From UBA6170 sp942491385 (GTDB lineage: Bacteria; Chloroflexota; Anaerolineae; Anaerolineales; Anaerolineaceae): DNA of 64,000 bases. The stretch is taken from contig CALOAF010000011.1 in NCBI GenBank assembly GCA_942491385.1, positions 142,234-206,233 of the forward strand, written 5' to 3'. Made by a program: the position numbers and the translations under genes. The stretch's first letter is position 1. Each line of letters begins with the position of its first letter. Under the pieces are notes generated by a model. It ran no database searches and was not told the DNA's origin. It saw only the letters and a list, made by a program, of their open reading frames with translations. Below are positions 1 through 8,749 of the stretch, piece after piece.

Positions 1-1347
1 GCTGCTGACAAGATGGGAGTAGACGTAATGCGTTGGATGTATTGTTCCCAGAAACCTGAAAACAATCTGCTCTTTGGTTATAACAAAGCCGAAGAAGTAC
101 GCCGTGGTTTTCTGATCCCGCTATGGAATGTTTACAGCTTCTTTGTTACCTATGCTACCATGGATGGATGGCAACCAAATACCCAAGGTTTTGATCCGCA
201 AACACCAGAAGGAGCAACACCGATCAGTGACAATCCATTGGACCGCTGGATACTGGCTCGATTGAATGACATCACCGGTCGAGTAAATGAAGCGCTGGAA
301 AACTCAGATTCGTTTGCTGTTACTTTGATGATTGAACCGTTTGTTGAAGATCTGACTAACTGGTACGTCCGCCGGAGCCGTCGACGTTTTTGGAAGAGTG
401 AACATGATGCGGATAAGAATACTGCCTATGCCACGCTTTATCATGTGCTGGTTAAATTCAGCCGTTTATTGGCCCCTATTGTTCCTTTTGTTACAGAAGT
501 CATTTATCAGAATCTGGTACGGTCAATGTACGAAAACGCTTATAGAAGTATCCATCATACCGTTTATCCGCAGATAGATGAAAATGCATTGGATGGTGAA
601 TTGGTTGTACAAATGAATTTGGGTCGGCGTATTGCCAGTTTGGGTTTAGGAGCACGTGCAAGTGCTAATTTAAAGGTCCGCCAGCCATTATCCCGCGTAC
701 TGGTGTACACAGCTGACCAGAAATATCAACTTCCCGATTTTCTCGTAGAGATCATTCGCGATGAGCTAAATGTCAAATCCTTCGAAACAGTTTCACAAGC
801 CGAGAAATTGGTCTGCTTTCGTATTTTACCCAACAATAAATTGTTAGGTCCGCGCTTTGGAAGTCGATTCCCTGCGTTGAAGGAGGCATTGACTAAATTA
901 CAAGGAGATTCATCAGCACAAAAAGCTGTTGCTAATAATGAATCTTTACAAGTGATTGTGAATGATGAAGTTGTCGAACTTTCCCCTGAAGAAGTGTTGG
1001 TAGAGACTCAACCAGTTGAAGGTTTGGCTGTGCAGGCAGATCAATTAGTCACCGTGGCGATAGATTCGGTCATCACACCTGAACTTAAGCTAGAAGGTTT
1101 GGCTCGTGAGTTTGTTCGGCGTGTCCAGGATTTAAGAAAGACAGCTGATTTCGAAATTTCTGACCGGATCAGATTGGTTTATTCTGCAACACCTAAATTA
1201 ACACAAGCTGTCAATGAGTTTTCTAAATATATAAAGAATGAAACTCTGACACTTGAATTAGTGGCAGGTAAACCGAGTCCACAAATGACACAAATAGTTA
1301 GTGAATTTGATGGAGAAACTGTAACACTAGGCGTTGAAAGACTGTAA
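1..1347 (+). CDS. ileS: Isoleucyl-tRNA synthetase, C-terminal part
   Basis: The frame is open from base 1 with no start, so the gene begins before the window. It would charge tRNA-Ile with isoleucine in the cytoplasm. The visible 448 residues are the C-terminal part of the class I enzyme: a PLDRWILARL stretch typical of the Ile/Val/Leu synthetases, then the NWYVRRSRRRFWK segment of the anticodon-binding domain, then a long tail like the DUF5915 region of the eukaryote-like (IleS2-type) enzymes. The HIGH and KMSKS motifs lie outside the window. A hairpin terminator follows the TAA, so the gene probably ends its transcription unit. Confidence 0.95.
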   Translation, partial: AADKMGVDVMRWMYCSQKPENNLLFGYNKAEEVRRGFLIPLWNVYSFFVTYATMDGWQPNTQGFDPQTPEGATPISDNPLDRWILARLNDITGRVNEALENSDSFAVTLMIEPFVEDLTNWYVRRSRRRFWKSEHDADKNTAYATLYHVLVKFSRLLAPIVPFVTEVIYQNLVRSMYENAYRSIHHTVYPQIDENALDGELVVQMNLGRRIASLGLGARASANLKVRQPLSRVLVYTADQKYQLPDFLVEIIRDELNVKSFETVSQAEKLVCFRILPNNKLLGPRFGSRFPALKEALTKLQGDSSAQKAVANNESLQVIVNDEVVELSPEEVLVETQPVEGLAVQADQLVTVAIDSVITPELKLEGLAREFVRRVQDLRKTADFEISDRIRLVYSATPKLTQAVNEFSKYIKNETLTLELVAGKPSPQMTQIVSEFDGETVTLGVERL

Positions 1348-1362
1348 GAAGGAATAATCCCG

Positions 1363-1402
1363 AATCCAGACAATTTCTTGGAAAAGGATTGTCTGGATTT
1401 TG
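1363..1402 (+). terminator. Rho-independent terminator after ileS
   Basis: A perfect 12-bp inverted repeat (1363-1374 AATCCAGACAAT pairing with 1388-1399) encloses a 13-base loop, and the right arm runs into a short T-run. It starts 15 bases after the ileS stop and should end ileS transcription before the DUF123 gene. Confidence 0.85.
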
Positions 1403-1417
1403 CTTAAATTGCAATTG

Positions 1418-1946
1418 ATGATGAAAAAAATTGATCTTAGCATGATTACCCCAAATGATAAAGGCAGTTATTGTTTAATCTTTCAGTTGAAAGAGGCGAA
1501 AAAAATTACTGTAGGGAAATTCGGAACTTTCTTGTTTCATTCTGGATATTATTATTACTTCGGAAGCGCAAAAGGGAGTGGGGGATTACAGGCGAGGATC
1601 AACCGTCATGTATCTAATGAAAAGAATAAATTCTGGCACATAGATTTTTTACGCCCTCACATGATTATTCTTGCAGTGGTTTTCACAATAGAGATCGATA
1701 AAGAATGTGAGTGGAGTCAGACAATTGAAGAAAAATTTGACTTATCGTGTGCCAGTCAAAGGATTTGGTTCCAGTGATTGTCAATCGTCTTGTAAAGCAC
1801 ATTTATTACATTCGGAAACACTTGTGAATTTTGTCGAATTTTCTGATCGTTTGGAAATTAGCGGTACAGACTCCGTATTACTTTATTTAATTGACCAAGA
1901 AAAAGATGAAAGTACGGTAAAATCAAAAGGGAAAATTTCTAATTGA
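1418..1946 (+). pseudogene. DUF123 (GIY-YIG-like) family gene, frameshifted
   Basis: Two overlapping frames make up one DUF123 protein. The first (from ATG 1418 or 1421) holds the GxYxL start and the YYYFGSAKG core that resembles GIY-YIG nucleases, up to ECEWSQTIEE. The second continues as VPVKGFGSSDC and CKAHL, the conserved DUF123 C-terminal signature. The switch falls at the five-A run 1731-1735, so one base has been gained or lost there. A TTG at 1400 is in frame but lies inside the ileS terminator and is unlikely. The cause may be a sequencing indel or true inactivation. The biochemical role of DUF123 is unsettled. lspA follows on the same strand. Confidence 0.75.
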
Positions 1947-1999
1947 TGAAATTGTCAGAAAGGTACGATTCAATTTCTCAATTCAAATTGAGGTTATGA

Positions 2000-2545
2000 T
2001 TGAAAAAATTATTACGAACATATTCATTATTGATTATTGTTGCGATTGTCATTATCAGCCTGGATCAATACACCAAGTACCTGGTGCGCCAGAACCTGGA
2101 TTTATGGACAGAAACATGGGTTCCCTGGGATTGGATGTTGCCTTATATGCGAATCGTGCATGTGCCAAATACCGGTGTTGCATTTGGTATGTTTCAAGGG
2201 TTTGGTGATATTTTTTCAATTATTGCTGTGGTCGTTGTCCTGATTATTATTTTGTACTTCCCACGTGTTCCACAGTCGGATTGGCCATTGAGATTGGCGA
2301 TGAGTTTACAACTCAGTGGGGCCATTGGGAATTTGATTGATCGTTTGACCATTGGTTATGTAACGGACTTTATTTCAGTAGGGGATTTTCCGGTATGGAA
2401 TGTTGCAGATGCTAGTATCACTATTGGAGTGGTTGTGTTGATTTTGGGTGTTTGGATCACCGAGAGTCAGGAAAAAAAGAAAACAGAGGCCAATTCTGAT
2501 TTAACACTTGAAACGGATTCTGGTTTAATCGAAAAGACTGAATAG
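2000..2545 (+). CDS. lspA: Lipoprotein signal peptidase (signal peptidase II)
   Basis: A 181-residue inner-membrane aspartyl protease that removes the signal peptide of diacylglyceryl-modified prolipoproteins. The family motifs are present in order: DQYTK near residue 22, NTGVAFG at 57-63, GNLIDR at 110-115, then D123 (VTDF) and D137 (NVAD), the positions of the catalytic aspartate pair. Four hydrophobic segments fit the family. The start is TTG 2000, preceded by GAGG at 1990-1993; the ATG at 1996 is in another frame. It works downstream of Lgt, encoded at 12636. rluD starts two bases after its stop, so the two are probably co-transcribed. Confidence 0.95.
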   Translation: MKKLLRTYSLLIIVAIVIISLDQYTKYLVRQNLDLWTETWVPWDWMLPYMRIVHVPNTGVAFGMFQGFGDIFSIIAVVVVLIIILYFPRVPQSDWPLRLAMSLQLSGAIGNLIDRLTIGYVTDFISVGDFPVWNVADASITIGVVVLILGVWITESQEKKKTEANSDLTLETDSGLIEKTE

Positions 2546-2547
2546 TC

Positions 2548-3468
2548 ATGAGTAATATTTTTTATTTAAAATTTGATTCTCCTGAAAGCCAACGTCTGGA
2601 TAAATATCTGGTTGATCAATTTCCGGATTTCTCAAGATCGCGATTACAGTCCTTCATTCGCGATGGCTTGGTTAGCATTAATGGCACTCCTGTGATCAAG
2701 GGTGGTGTGAAACTCGAAAAAGGCTCTGAAATCAGTATCACCATACCACCGATAGCAGAAAGCACACTGGTTCCAGAACAAATACATTTAGATATCGTTT
2801 TTGAGAACTCAGATTTGATGATTGTGAACAAGCAGGCCGGTATGGTAGTTCATCCTGCTTCAGGACATCTAACTGGAACCCTGGTTCATGCAGCACTTAA
2901 TCATGCTCCAGGTCTAGAAGGCGTCGGTGGAGAACAACGGCCGGGAGTGGTTCACAGACTGGATAAAGACACATCGGGTATCATCCTGCTGGCGAAAAAT
3001 GATAAAGCCCACCGTTTTTTGCAGGATCAATTTCGATCAAGAAGTGTGCAAAAAACATATTATGCTTTGACGGACGGTCACCCTCCAACCCCTTCTGGCA
3101 GGGTGGAAGCGCCGATTGGTAGAGACCCTTCACACCGCAAACAAATGGCGATTGTACCTCTTAAACGTGGTCGTGAAGCAGTGACCGAATACAAAGTGAT
3201 TGAGAAATTTGATCAACATGCCTTGATTGCAGCTTATCCGCATACTGGCAGAACACATCAGGTCAGACTACATCTGGCATTTTTGGGCTGTCCAATAGTG
3301 GGTGATCGTGTTTATGGTCATCGCAAACAACATCTGATCGTGGAGCGGCAAATGCTGCACGCATATCAAATCGAATTCATCTTGCCTGGAGAAACCTCCC
3401 CGCGAATTTTTCAAGCCCCGATCCCGGAGGATATGCAGCGATTATTACAACAATTGCGGCATTTATAA
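2548..3468 (+). CDS. rluD: RluD-family 23S rRNA pseudouridine synthase
   Basis: A 306-residue enzyme that isomerises specific uridines in 23S rRNA to pseudouridine. An N-terminal S4 RNA-binding domain (about residues 15-75) precedes the catalytic domain, which carries the RluA/RluD signature HRLDKDTSG with catalytic D139. The GRTHQVRLH motif near residue 235 is also typical. Length matches RluD. It lies two bases after lspA and 14 bases before the aldolase. Exact target uridines cannot be read from the sequence; RluC-type specificity is the alternative. Confidence 0.92.
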   Translation: MSNIFYLKFDSPESQRLDKYLVDQFPDFSRSRLQSFIRDGLVSINGTPVIKGGVKLEKGSEISITIPPIAESTLVPEQIHLDIVFENSDLMIVNKQAGMVVHPASGHLTGTLVHAALNHAPGLEGVGGEQRPGVVHRLDKDTSGIILLAKNDKAHRFLQDQFRSRSVQKTYYALTDGHPPTPSGRVEAPIGRDPSHRKQMAIVPLKRGREAVTEYKVIEKFDQHALIAAYPHTGRTHQVRLHLAFLGCPIVGDRVYGHRKQHLIVERQMLHAYQIEFILPGETSPRIFQAPIPEDMQRLLQQLRHL

Positions 3469-3482
3469 GCGAAGGAGAAGGG

Positions 3483-4517
3483 ATGATTGATCTGAGGTCT
3501 GACACAGTAACCTTACCAACGGATGAAATGCGTAAAGCAATGGCCGTTGCTGAAGTAGGTGATGATGTGTATGGAGAAGATCCTTCCATTAACCGATTGG
3601 AAGAAATCGCAGCGAATAAGATGGGGAAAGAAGCCGGGTTGTTTATTCCATCCGGTACGATGGGTAATCTGATAGCCATGTTAACCCACGTCCAACGCGG
3701 GGAAGAGGCGATCATGGGAGACCAGGCGCATACTTTTATTTATGAAGTAGGTGGTGTGTCAGCGCTGGGCGGAATTATGGTGCATACGGTGCCAAATCAA
3801 TCAGACGGAACGATGAAACTAACTGATTTACAAAACGCAATTCGAAGTGTAGACGTTCATTTTCCTACCACCAGGTTAATCGCTCTGGAAAATACCCACA
3901 ATCGCTGTGGTGGGGTAGTGATCACCCCTGAATATATTGAAAGCGTTAGGATGTTAGCTCAGGAAAATGGGTTGATTGTGCATATGGATGGTGCGAGAAT
4001 TTTCAATGCAGCCGTAAAACTAAAAATACCCGCGCAACAATTGGTAGCAGGGGTCAACTCGGTTACGTTTTGCCTGAGCAAGGGGTTGGGTGCACCTGTT
4101 GGGAGTGTGCTATGTGGATCTCAAGATTTTATTTTCCGTGCGCGCCGAATTCGAAAACAGTTGGGTGGCGGTATGCGACAGGCGGGTATTTTGGCAGCAG
4201 CAGGCATTATGGCATTGGAATCGATGGTTGATCGTCTGGAAGAGGATCATAAACGAGCACAGTTGCTGGCAGGCCGATTAAAAAATATTCCCAATTTGTA
4301 TGTAAGGGAAAATTCACCACATACAAATATGGTGTTTATTGATCTGGATGATCGTGACCCCAGAACGAATAATCAAGTTGTTGAGGAATTAAAAAATCTG
4401 GGGATATTGATCGGTACCTCAAAAAACAAAGGCTTCCGTTTGGTGACTCATTTTGGAATTTCTGATCAGGATGTTGAAAAAGTTTCTTATGTTTTTACAA
4501 AAATCATGACAAAATAA
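3483..4517 (+). CDS. ltaE: Low-specificity L-threonine aldolase
   Basis: A 344-residue PLP-dependent fold-type I enzyme that cleaves L-threonine or L-allo-threonine to glycine and acetaldehyde. The start DLRSDTVTLPT, the DDVYGEDPS motif and the HMDGARIFNA segment (aspartate contacting the PLP ring) are family hallmarks. The PLP lysine sits in CLSKGLGAPVGS near residue 200. A GAAGGAGA ribosome site lies just before ATG 3483. It is the last gene of the lspA-rluD run; a new promoter candidate begins just after its stop. Confidence 0.92.
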   Translation: MIDLRSDTVTLPTDEMRKAMAVAEVGDDVYGEDPSINRLEEIAANKMGKEAGLFIPSGTMGNLIAMLTHVQRGEEAIMGDQAHTFIYEVGGVSALGGIMVHTVPNQSDGTMKLTDLQNAIRSVDVHFPTTRLIALENTHNRCGGVVITPEYIESVRMLAQENGLIVHMDGARIFNAAVKLKIPAQQLVAGVNSVTFCLSKGLGAPVGSVLCGSQDFIFRARRIRKQLGGGMRQAGILAAAGIMALESMVDRLEEDHKRAQLLAGRLKNIPNLYVRENSPHTNMVFIDLDDRDPRTNNQVVEELKNLGILIGTSKNKGFRLVTHFGISDQDVEKVSYVFTKIMTK

Positions 4518-4542
4518 ATCCCGGCTGAAGGTCATTTTATTC

Positions 4543-4551
4543 TGATATAAT
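4543..4551 (+). promoter_or_regulatory. Extended -10 promoter for purine nucleoside phosphorylase
   Basis: TGATATAAT is a perfect TGnTATAAT extended -10 box in the 133-base gap between the aldolase and the phosphorylase. No good -35 is visible at the usual distance, which an extended -10 can tolerate. It predicts a leader of about 90 bases. Confidence 0.55.
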
Positions 4552-4650
4552 TTTATACAGAACAAAAACAGCAATTATTTCGAAAATTTGACCATTAACT
4601 CTGTTGGATAAGTTGTCAAGAAAATCTCACAAAAAATGGTGGAGGTCATG

Positions 4651-5487
4651 ATGAAAGAATACTTTACTCTCGCTGAAATCGATGAGGTAACTGAGGCTGT
4701 TAGAATCAAAACTAAATACCAGCCCAAAATTGGACTGATTCTTGGTTCTGGATTAGGTGATTTAGCCAATTCAATTGTAGAACCTGATTTTATTCCTTAC
4801 AAAAATATCCCTTATTGGCCAACATCCACTGTACATGGTCATTCGGGACAATTGGTAATTGGCAACCTGGAAGGTCAGACCGTCATCACCATGCAAGGAC
4901 GCGCGCATTATTATGAAGGGTATAGCATGGCAGAAGTGACATTGCCAGTTAGAGTTATGCAACGCTTAGGTGTCGAAATATTAATTGTCACGAATGCAGC
5001 CGGAGCCATCAACTCGGATTATGTGCCGGGCGATATCATGTTTCTCTCCGATCATATTGCAATGATCGCTATGACTGGTAACAACCCCTTGCGTGGCCCA
5101 AACCTGGATGAATTTGGTCCCAGGTTTCCTGATATGAGCCAGGCGTATGATCGCATTTTATTGGATAAAGCAAAAAAAGTTGGCACTGATAACGGTATTA
5201 AAACTTTTTCTGGTGTGTATGTGTCGTTATCAGGTCCATCCTTTGAATCTCCGGCAGATCTTCGATTTCTGAGATCAATTGGTGCGGATGCCGTTGGCAT
5301 GTCCACTGTTCCCGAAGTAATTATTGCTCGCCATGGAGGCTTACGGGTTTTAGGCATCTCAGGGATCAGCAATAAAGCGAACCTGGATGGTACAACCATC
5401 ACAACCCATGCTGAGGTTTTGGAGGCAGGCAAGGTTCTGGTTCCAAAACTGACAACAATCGTCCGGGGAATCCTTTCCAAAATATAA
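4651..5487 (+). CDS. punA: Purine nucleoside phosphorylase (trimeric type)
   Basis: A 278-residue enzyme of purine salvage that phosphorolyses purine nucleosides to free base and (deoxy)ribose 1-phosphate. Features of the trimeric PNP class are visible: the phosphate-binding GLILGSGLG near residues 30-38, GRAHYYEGY, the VTNAAGAIN motif, and AVGMSTVPEVI with the purine-binding region. GGAGGT at 4641-4646 favours ATG 4651 over the ATGs at 4636 and 4648. It is followed 24 bases later by a membrane-protein gene on the same strand. Confidence 0.92.
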   Translation: MKEYFTLAEIDEVTEAVRIKTKYQPKIGLILGSGLGDLANSIVEPDFIPYKNIPYWPTSTVHGHSGQLVIGNLEGQTVITMQGRAHYYEGYSMAEVTLPVRVMQRLGVEILIVTNAAGAINSDYVPGDIMFLSDHIAMIAMTGNNPLRGPNLDEFGPRFPDMSQAYDRILLDKAKKVGTDNGIKTFSGVYVSLSGPSFESPADLRFLRSIGADAVGMSTVPEVIIARHGGLRVLGISGISNKANLDGTTITTHAEVLEAGKVLVPKLTTIVRGILSKI

Positions 5488-5511
5488 TGGCTGAACCGTC
5501 TGTGGTCTGGT

Positions 5512-6189
5512 ATGGCTGAAATTCTTGATTTTCTGATTGAATTTGAGATATGGTTTTATGTAATTCTGGGACTCATTTCACTCATTTTCTTTTCAAGATT
5601 ATTTAAAGCAATCGGAAAGTGGCGTGAAGCTGCCTTTGGGTTAGAGCGTGATATTGCTCTCAGGAATTTCAGATCAGCGATTTCTGTCTTATTACTGATT
5701 TTCATTTTGTTCGTTGGTGAGTTTTTTTTTGTAACCTACTCCAGCAGTCTCCTGCCTGATCAGACGAACCTGGCTACACCCACAATTGATATTTTAGCTT
5801 CCCCTTCTCCAACAAATGCGTCTGCGCTAAATGTGGAAAACGAAGTTGCAATAACCAACACCCCTACGACAACTCAGGATGGTTGTATTCCCGGCCAAAT
5901 TGAATGGATTTTTCCTGAACCAGCATCGGAAATTAAGGATGTTGTGCAATTAATGGGGACAGTTAATATTGATAATTTCGGTTTTTATAAATATGAATAT
6001 ACTGAACCTGGCAACACATTTTGGAAAACGATTGCAGGTGATAATAAAGTCGTCGTTGAGGACAAAATTGGATTGTGGAATACTTCCCAAATTGTTCCAG
6101 GAGATTATTTGTTGCGTCTGGTAGTTTTGGATAATGATAATAATGAATTTCCGGCGTGTATTGTACCGGTACGAGTAATTAGTGAATAA
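5512..6189 (+). CDS. Membrane-anchored protein of unknown function
   Basis: I do not recognise a named family. The 225 residues show two hydrophobic segments (about 12-32 and 58-78), then a Ser/Thr/Pro-rich linker and a C-terminal domain of about 95 residues bounded by two cysteines. That domain has the pattern W...PEPASEI..V.L.GTV....F..Y.YEY....W..I, ending with W.TS.I.PGDYLLRL. This resembles beta-sandwich modules attached to extracytoplasmic Chloroflexi proteins, and I infer that it is outside the membrane. It lies between PNP and a GNAT gene. Confidence 0.75.
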   Translation: MAEILDFLIEFEIWFYVILGLISLIFFSRLFKAIGKWREAAFGLERDIALRNFRSAISVLLLIFILFVGEFFFVTYSSSLLPDQTNLATPTIDILASPSPTNASALNVENEVAITNTPTTTQDGCIPGQIEWIFPEPASEIKDVVQLMGTVNIDNFGFYKYEYTEPGNTFWKTIAGDNKVVVEDKIGLWNTSQIVPGDYLLRLVVLDNDNNEFPACIVPVRVISE

Positions 6190-6201
6190 TGGAGGGTGAT
6201 A

Positions 6202-6741
6202 ATGCCACAAATTGAAATCAGACAAGCTGTTTCAGCAGATATTAACGAGTTGATCGGATTGGATCATTCCTGTAGATCCAGTTATGTCTGGCAGATGGAC
6301 CGTACCATTGAAGATGGTCAATTTCTAATCTCATTTCGAGAAATACGCTTACCCAGACCAACACAGGTAGCCTATCCCAGGCAGGTCGAACTATTGGAAA
6401 ATGAATGGCAACAAGCACCAGGATTAATGGTAGCTATTCACAATGGAAAACACGTTGGTTATATCCGTTTGATAGAAATATTAGAAATTCAATCGGCTGT
6501 TATCCGTGATCTGGTGGTTGAAAGTTCTATCAGACGGCAGGGTGTGGGTACAGCAATGGTTTTGGCTGCACAAAATTGGGCGATTAAACGGGGGAACCGG
6601 AGGTTGACGATTGAAATACCCCCAAAAAGTTATCCAGCCATTAAGCTGGCATTTAAATTAGGTTTTGAGTTTTCCGGATATAATGATTCATATTATCCGA
6701 ATAAGGATATCGCGCTATTCTTTTCAAAATATCTCAAATAA
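6202..6741 (+). CDS. GNAT-family N-acetyltransferase
   Basis: A 179-residue single-domain acetyltransferase using acetyl-CoA; substrate unknown. The acetyl-CoA loop motif R-R-Q-G-V-G-T-A is at about residues 112-119, after the strand IRDLVVESSI, and a typical beta-bulge C-terminal part (KLGFEFSGY) follows. GGAGGG at 6191-6196 picks ATG 6202 over the GTG at 6196. It is 12 bases downstream of the membrane-protein gene and 27 bases before the 7TM sensor, so it is probably in the same transcript. Confidence 0.85.
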   Translation: MPQIEIRQAVSADINELIGLDHSCRSSYVWQMDRTIEDGQFLISFREIRLPRPTQVAYPRQVELLENEWQQAPGLMVAIHNGKHVGYIRLIEILEIQSAVIRDLVVESSIRRQGVGTAMVLAAQNWAIKRGNRRLTIEIPPKSYPAIKLAFKLGFEFSGYNDSYYPNKDIALFFSKYLK

Positions 6742-6768
6742 TCAAATAACATTTATTGGTAAGTGCAA

Positions 6769-8688
6769 ATGGTCAACTGGCTCGAAGGTTTCATTAATCT
6801 TGTCCGAACTATAAACGACATCCTCACCGCGGGAATCGCAATAACAGCCTTTTCTTTGTTATTGTATGCGTTAACATTCAATTTAAGAGATCGGGTTGCC
6901 AGATCGTTCGCCATGATTCTGGTATGTGTGGTGGTGGTCTTCACTGCTGAAGCACTTGGTGGAATCGCCGTTGATGAAGCAAATATGGAATTCTGGTTCA
7001 AATTGCAATGGCTGGGAATTGTTTTGTTACCGCCAACCTATTTGCATTTTTCTGATGCGCTGGTAGCAACTACTGGTCGTCCCAGTCGTTGGCGTAGGCG
7101 TTGGGCAGTAAGAATTTCTTACCTGTTTTCTTTATTCCTGCTGGTCCTGATCCCTTTTGATATTTTGGTGGGACCAATAATGGCAGACCAGGTATCGGCT
7201 CCGCATCTGCAAAGAACCCTGATAACAGAATTATTCACGATTTACTATTGGATCATTATGTTGCTGTCGTGGATCAATTTCTTCAGAGCATATATTCGAA
7301 CAGTCACTCCGGTCAGTCGGCGAAGAATGGGATATTTGGTCGTGGGGGCGTTAGCGCCTGCCATTGGCTCCTTCCCTTTCTTGTTATATGGCTCTGGCCT
7401 GGCTGATCGGTTGGATGGAATGTTTTGGGTGGTTGCCACCGTAAGCAATCTGATATTTTATTTTTTGATTATTTTGATGGCCTATGCTGTGGCATTTTTT
7501 GGAGTTGCCTGGTCCGATCGGGTTGTAAAAACCCGATTACTTAAATGGATTATGCGCGGGCCAGTGACAGCCAGTATTACTCTGGGTTTGACAACGCTTG
7601 TCAGGCGGACAGGCTTTGTTTTTGGGATTGATTTTGAAGTATTTATCCCGATTGTCATGGTGGCAATTATTGTAATCTTTCAACATTTAATCACATTGTT
7701 GGCCCCAGTGGGCGAGAAGTGGTTTTTTTATGGGAATGACCAACAGGACATTGAAATCTTACAAACACTTGAAAACCGGTTATTAACCCGGAATGACCTA
7801 ATGGAATTTTTGGAAATGATTTTGTCCGCCCTTATGGATCGTTTGCAGGCAATCGGTTCATTCGTTGTATCGATTAACGAAGATGGTCTTGAGTTGGTGC
7901 TCACCAATGGGAAGGTGCAGTTCAACGAGCAAAATATTTCTGAAGAGCTATCCAAAATAGTGCTTGAAAATGGTGAATTCTCAGAAATATTCCAGTGGGA
8001 AAACAATTCTCTATTCCCTCTAAATTTGGTATCAAATGGGGATCAGGAGCAAACACAATTGATCGGTATCCTGGGGTTAACCGGTGTGAACGTTGAAGAG
8101 TTGGATGAAGAACAAAAAATAGCATTATCAATGATGATCGAAAGAGCCTCGTCTGCGTTAAGTGATCGCCGGATGCAAATACAGATATTTGAGTCCATGG
8201 AAAAATTGAGCTCCAGAGTGAGTACCATTCAACAGTTACGCATAAGGGGAAGATACGATCGAGAACGGGTTTTTTCTGATGTTGATCCAATCCAGAGTGA
8301 CGATTTAACCACCTGGGTTAAGGACGCGCTCACACATTTTTGGGGTGGTCCAAAACTAACCGATAATCCTTTACTTGATTTGCAGGTGGTTCAGGAAACT
8401 GCGGGCAATACAGAAGGGAATAAAGCGAATGCCTTAAGGTCAATTTTACGAGATGCGATCAATCAGGTAAAACCAGAAGGTGAAAGACGCTTTACAGCCG
8501 AATGGATACTGTATAATATTTTAGAGATGAAATTCTTAGAAGGAAGAAAAGTTCGGGAAATTGCCATCAAATTATCCATGTCAGAAGCAGATTTATATAG
8601 AAAACAGAGGGTAGCTATCGAAACGGTTGCCAATAAAATTATCGAAATGGAAAAAGAAGCCCGCAGCATCGAAAATATCATTGACTAA
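6769..8688 (+). CDS. 7TM membrane sensor with GAF-like domain and C-terminal HTH
   Basis: A protein of about 639 residues without a kinase domain. The first about 240 residues form seven hydrophobic helices like the N-terminal 7TM region of Chloroflexi histidine kinases. One more hydrophobic pair follows at about 260-310. A soluble part of about 330-475 reads like a degenerate GAF domain. The last 100 residues contain a helix-turn-helix-like segment (KVREIAIKLSMSEADLYRKQ) resembling sigma-region-4 HTHs. I infer a membrane-bound one-component regulator. The start could be GTG 6763 or ATG 6769; the latter is better spaced from GGTAAG. It lies upstream of an S1-domain gene and ftsK. Confidence 0.75.
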   Translation: MVNWLEGFINLVRTINDILTAGIAITAFSLLLYALTFNLRDRVARSFAMILVCVVVVFTAEALGGIAVDEANMEFWFKLQWLGIVLLPPTYLHFSDALVATTGRPSRWRRRWAVRISYLFSLFLLVLIPFDILVGPIMADQVSAPHLQRTLITELFTIYYWIIMLLSWINFFRAYIRTVTPVSRRRMGYLVVGALAPAIGSFPFLLYGSGLADRLDGMFWVVATVSNLIFYFLIILMAYAVAFFGVAWSDRVVKTRLLKWIMRGPVTASITLGLTTLVRRTGFVFGIDFEVFIPIVMVAIIVIFQHLITLLAPVGEKWFFYGNDQQDIEILQTLENRLLTRNDLMEFLEMILSALMDRLQAIGSFVVSINEDGLELVLTNGKVQFNEQNISEELSKIVLENGEFSEIFQWENNSLFPLNLVSNGDQEQTQLIGILGLTGVNVEELDEEQKIALSMMIERASSALSDRRMQIQIFESMEKLSSRVSTIQQLRIRGRYDRERVFSDVDPIQSDDLTTWVKDALTHFWGGPKLTDNPLLDLQVVQETAGNTEGNKANALRSILRDAINQVKPEGERRFTAEWILYNILEMKFLEGRKVREIAIKLSMSEADLYRKQRVAIETVANKIIEMEKEARSIENIID

Positions 8689-8749
8689 TGAAACCGTCTC
8701 CAATTTTTGAATTGATTAACTCACAAAATTGGTTGCCCTGGAGGATGAG

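Noticed and set aside
1996..2208. Plus-strand 70-codon frame starting at ATG 1996
   Set aside because: It is an out-of-frame shadow of lspA, which starts at TTG 2000 and carries all family motifs.
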